A DNA stretch of 64,000 bases from Bradyrhizobium zhanjiangense (GTDB taxonomy: Bacteria; Pseudomonadota; Alphaproteobacteria; Rhizobiales; Xanthobacteraceae). Position 1 is the stretch's first letter. Each line of letters begins with the position of its first letter. The DNA lies in the NCBI RefSeq assembly GCF_004114935.1, contig NZ_CP022221.1, forward strand, positions 8,825,001 to 8,889,000, read 5' to 3'. Shown in pieces: positions 62,476-64,000 of the stretch. The notes under the pieces are model-generated. The model was not told the origin of the DNA. It saw only the letters and a program-made list of their open reading frames with translations, and did no database searches. The translations under genes were made by a program, and so were the position numbers.

Positions 62476-63915
62476 TTACCCCAGGAGCTTCGCGACGTTC
62501 TGGAAGCCGGTGACCAGCACCGGCGGCAGATAGATGCCGGCCATCAGCACCAATCCGAGGTGCGTGAACATCGGCACGTAGGAGGCTTCCGCGGGCGCGG
62601 TCTTGCCTTTGGGCTCGCCGAACATCACCGCGCCGATCCGCAACCAAAGCCCGCCGAGCGCGATGATGATGCCGAGCACCAGGATTACCGTCAGCCAGGG
62701 CGCGCGGGCGAAAGTCGAGCTCACCACTAGAAACTCGCTCATGAAGATGCCGAGCGGCGGCAGCCCGACGATGGCGATGACGCCGAGCATCAGGCCCCAG
62801 CCGAGCGCGGGGTTGGTCACCGTGAGCCCGCCGATATCGGCGATTTTCTGTGTGCCCTTGACCTGTGCGATATGGCCGACCGCGAAGAAGATCGCCGACT
62901 TGGTCAGCGAATGCATGGTCATATGCAACAGCCCTGCGAAATTCGCGAGCGGCCCGCCCATGCCGAAGGCGAAGACGATGATGCCCATATGCTCGATCGA
63001 GGAATAGGCGAACATCCGCTTGATGTCACGGCGCCGGTACAGCATCAGCGCGGCGAAGATCACCGAGATCAGACCCATGGTCACCATCAACGGACCCGGC
63101 GCGATCGCCGCGGAGTTGACCGCGAGCATCATCTTGAAGCGCAGCAGCGCATAGAGCGCGACATTGAGCAACAGGCCGGACAGCACCGCCGAGATCGGCG
63201 TCGGGCCCTCGGCATGCGCATCGGGCAGCCAAGCATGCAGCGGTGCGAGACCGACCTTGGTGCCGTAGCCGAGCAGGAGGAAGGCGAAGGCGACGTTGAG
63301 CAACTCCGGGTCGAACTGTGCGGCGTGCTTCACCAGCACCGTCCACACCATGCCGTCAAGTCCCTCGCCCACCACGGGGCGCGCCGCCATATAGACCAGG
63401 ATCGTGCCGAACAGCGCGAGCGCGATGCCGACGCTACCGAGGATGAAATATTTCCAAGCCGCTTCCAGCGCCTCATGGGTGCGGTAGATGCCGACCATCA
63501 GGACGGTCGTCAGCGTCGCCACCTCAACCGCGACCCACATCAGGCCGATATTGTTGGCGACGAGCGCGAGGTTCATCGCGAACATCAGCGTCTGATACAT
63601 CGCGTGATAGAAGCGCAGGAACGCCGGCGCCAGGCGCCCGATCTCGATCTCGTGCTGGATGTAGCTTGCGCTGAACACCGATGTGGTGAGGCTGACGAAG
63701 GTGGTCAACACGATGAAGACCTTGTTGAGATCGTCCATCAGCAGATACTGCCCCGATACCGGTTCGACCACGAACAGCGAGAGCGAGGTAAGGAAGGTCG
63801 CGAGCGCTGCCACTACGTTCAGCTTCGCCGTGAGTCGGTAGCCGGGCAAAATTGCCAGCACCGCCGCCGAAAGGGCCGGGATCAAGAGGATGGCGCTGAG
63901 GGCGTCGACGCTCAT
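62476..63915 (-). CDS. hyfF: HyfF/NuoN-like proton-translocating membrane subunit
   Basis: 479 aa, about 14 membrane helices. The antiporter-like core has a Glu in GLMWVAVEVATLTTV and Lys/His in GTKVGLAPLHAWLPDAHAEG, the charged residues used for proton movement in complex I-type subunits, and SSIEHMGIIVFAFGMGG. It overlaps the preceding partial gene (ATGA) and lies 3 nt before the large-subunit gene. Confidence 0.9.
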   Translation of the reverse strand: MSVDALSAILLIPALSAAVLAILPGYRLTAKLNVVAALATFLTSLSLFVVEPVSGQYLLMDDLNKVFIVLTTFVSLTTSVFSASYIQHEIEIGRLAPAFLRFYHAMYQTLMFAMNLALVANNIGLMWVAVEVATLTTVLMVGIYRTHEALEAAWKYFILGSVGIALALFGTILVYMAARPVVGEGLDGMVWTVLVKHAAQFDPELLNVAFAFLLLGYGTKVGLAPLHAWLPDAHAEGPTPISAVLSGLLLNVALYALLRFKMMLAVNSAAIAPGPLMVTMGLISVIFAALMLYRRRDIKRMFAYSSIEHMGIIVFAFGMGGPLANFAGLLHMTMHSLTKSAIFFAVGHIAQVKGTQKIADIGGLTVTNPALGWGLMLGVIAIVGLPPLGIFMSEFLVVSSTFARAPWLTVILVLGIIIALGGLWLRIGAVMFGEPKGKTAPAEASYVPMFTHLGLVLMAGIYLPPVLVTGFQNVAKLLG

Positions 63916-64000
63916 CGCCGCTCTCCGCGAAAACGATCAAGCTCCTGCACGTCCACGCTGTCAAAACGCTCGCGGATGCGGAACAGGAAGACGCCGATCA
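63912..64000 (-). CDS. hyfE: HyfE-like membrane subunit, 3' end only
   Basis: Only the last 28 or so residues are in the window: IGVFLFRIRERFDSVDVQEL then DRFRGERR and TGA (63912-63914). The RIRERFDSVDVQEL ending resembles hydrogenase-4 component E. The stop overlaps the next ATG. The 5' part lies beyond the right edge. Confidence 0.7.
   Translation of the reverse strand, partial: IGVFLFRIRERFDSVDVQELDRFRGERR

Noticed and set aside
60430..63915. Functional [NiFe] hydrogenase
   Set aside because: The large subunit lacks the N-terminal Cys-x-x-Cys and a DPCxxC end.

Overview
The window looks like chromosome from a Bradyrhizobium-type alphaproteobacterium (Nitrobacteraceae, close to Rhodopseudomonas). 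The grounds are high GC, a CycM-type membrane-anchored cytochrome c, a Tad/Cpa pilus locus, a dicarboxylate beta-oxidation cluster in the gene order of the Rhodopseudomonas palustris pim operon, and many GC-rich palindromic interspersed repeats between genes. No rRNA, tRNA or CRISPR array was seen. Most of the window is ordinary core genome. The accessory signals sit at 36-41 kb (repeats, a broken DUF559 gene, an IS481-family element) and at 53-59 kb (four tandem binding-protein genes).

Layout. 0.3-2.6 kb: DEAD-box RNA helicase, IF-1 and a cold-shock protein, all RNA-remodelling or translation genes. 2.7-4.2 kb (minus strand): a stand-alone secretin-type N domain protein and a fatty acid hydroxylase/sterol desaturase. 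4.5-14.3 kb: Tad pilus locus (flp, cpaA, cpaB, cpaC, cpaD, cpaE, cpaF, tadB, tadC; tadD faces them). 14.5-17.2 kb: a small membrane protein, an M17 aminopeptidase and an NlpC/P60 peptidase. 17.2-24.9 kb (minus): a Yej-type peptide ABC transporter with two tandem Tat-exported binding proteins. 25.1-28.6 kb: cycM, kdsB, pheA and a luciferase-like flavin oxidoreductase. 29.0-33.8 kb: metF-metH. 34.1-38.0 kb: GST, ArsR regulator, PLP-dependent dehydratase, glpK. 38.2-40.9 kb: frameshifted DUF559 gene flanked by repeats, an SDR gene, and an IS481-type element inserted in the loop of a palindromic repeat.

41.0-48.7 kb (minus): pimF-A-B-C-D-like genes (hydratase/dehydrogenase fusion, acyl-CoA ligase, thiolase, two acyl-CoA dehydrogenases). 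A divergent IclR regulator follows, with a perfect 19-bp palindrome between. 49.7-58.9 kb (plus): a LivGFHM-type ABC transporter with four consecutive paralogous binding proteins, mostly separated by terminators. I infer that the pim enzymes, the IclR protein and this transporter form one uptake-and-degradation unit for dicarboxylic or fatty acids. 59.1-60.4 kb: glycerate 2-kinase. 60.4-64.0 kb (minus, cut by the window edge): a complex I/hydrogenase-4-like membrane complex whose large subunit has Ser-x-x-Ser where hydrogenases have the N-terminal Cys-x-x-Cys nickel ligands, so it is probably an energy-converting-hydrogenase-related (Ehr) complex and not a hydrogenase.

Three observations deserve most attention: the DUF559 endonuclease-like gene bracketed by copies of one hairpin repeat, the IS481 element sitting exactly in the loop of a BIME-like palindrome, and the four-fold binding-protein array beside the pim genes.
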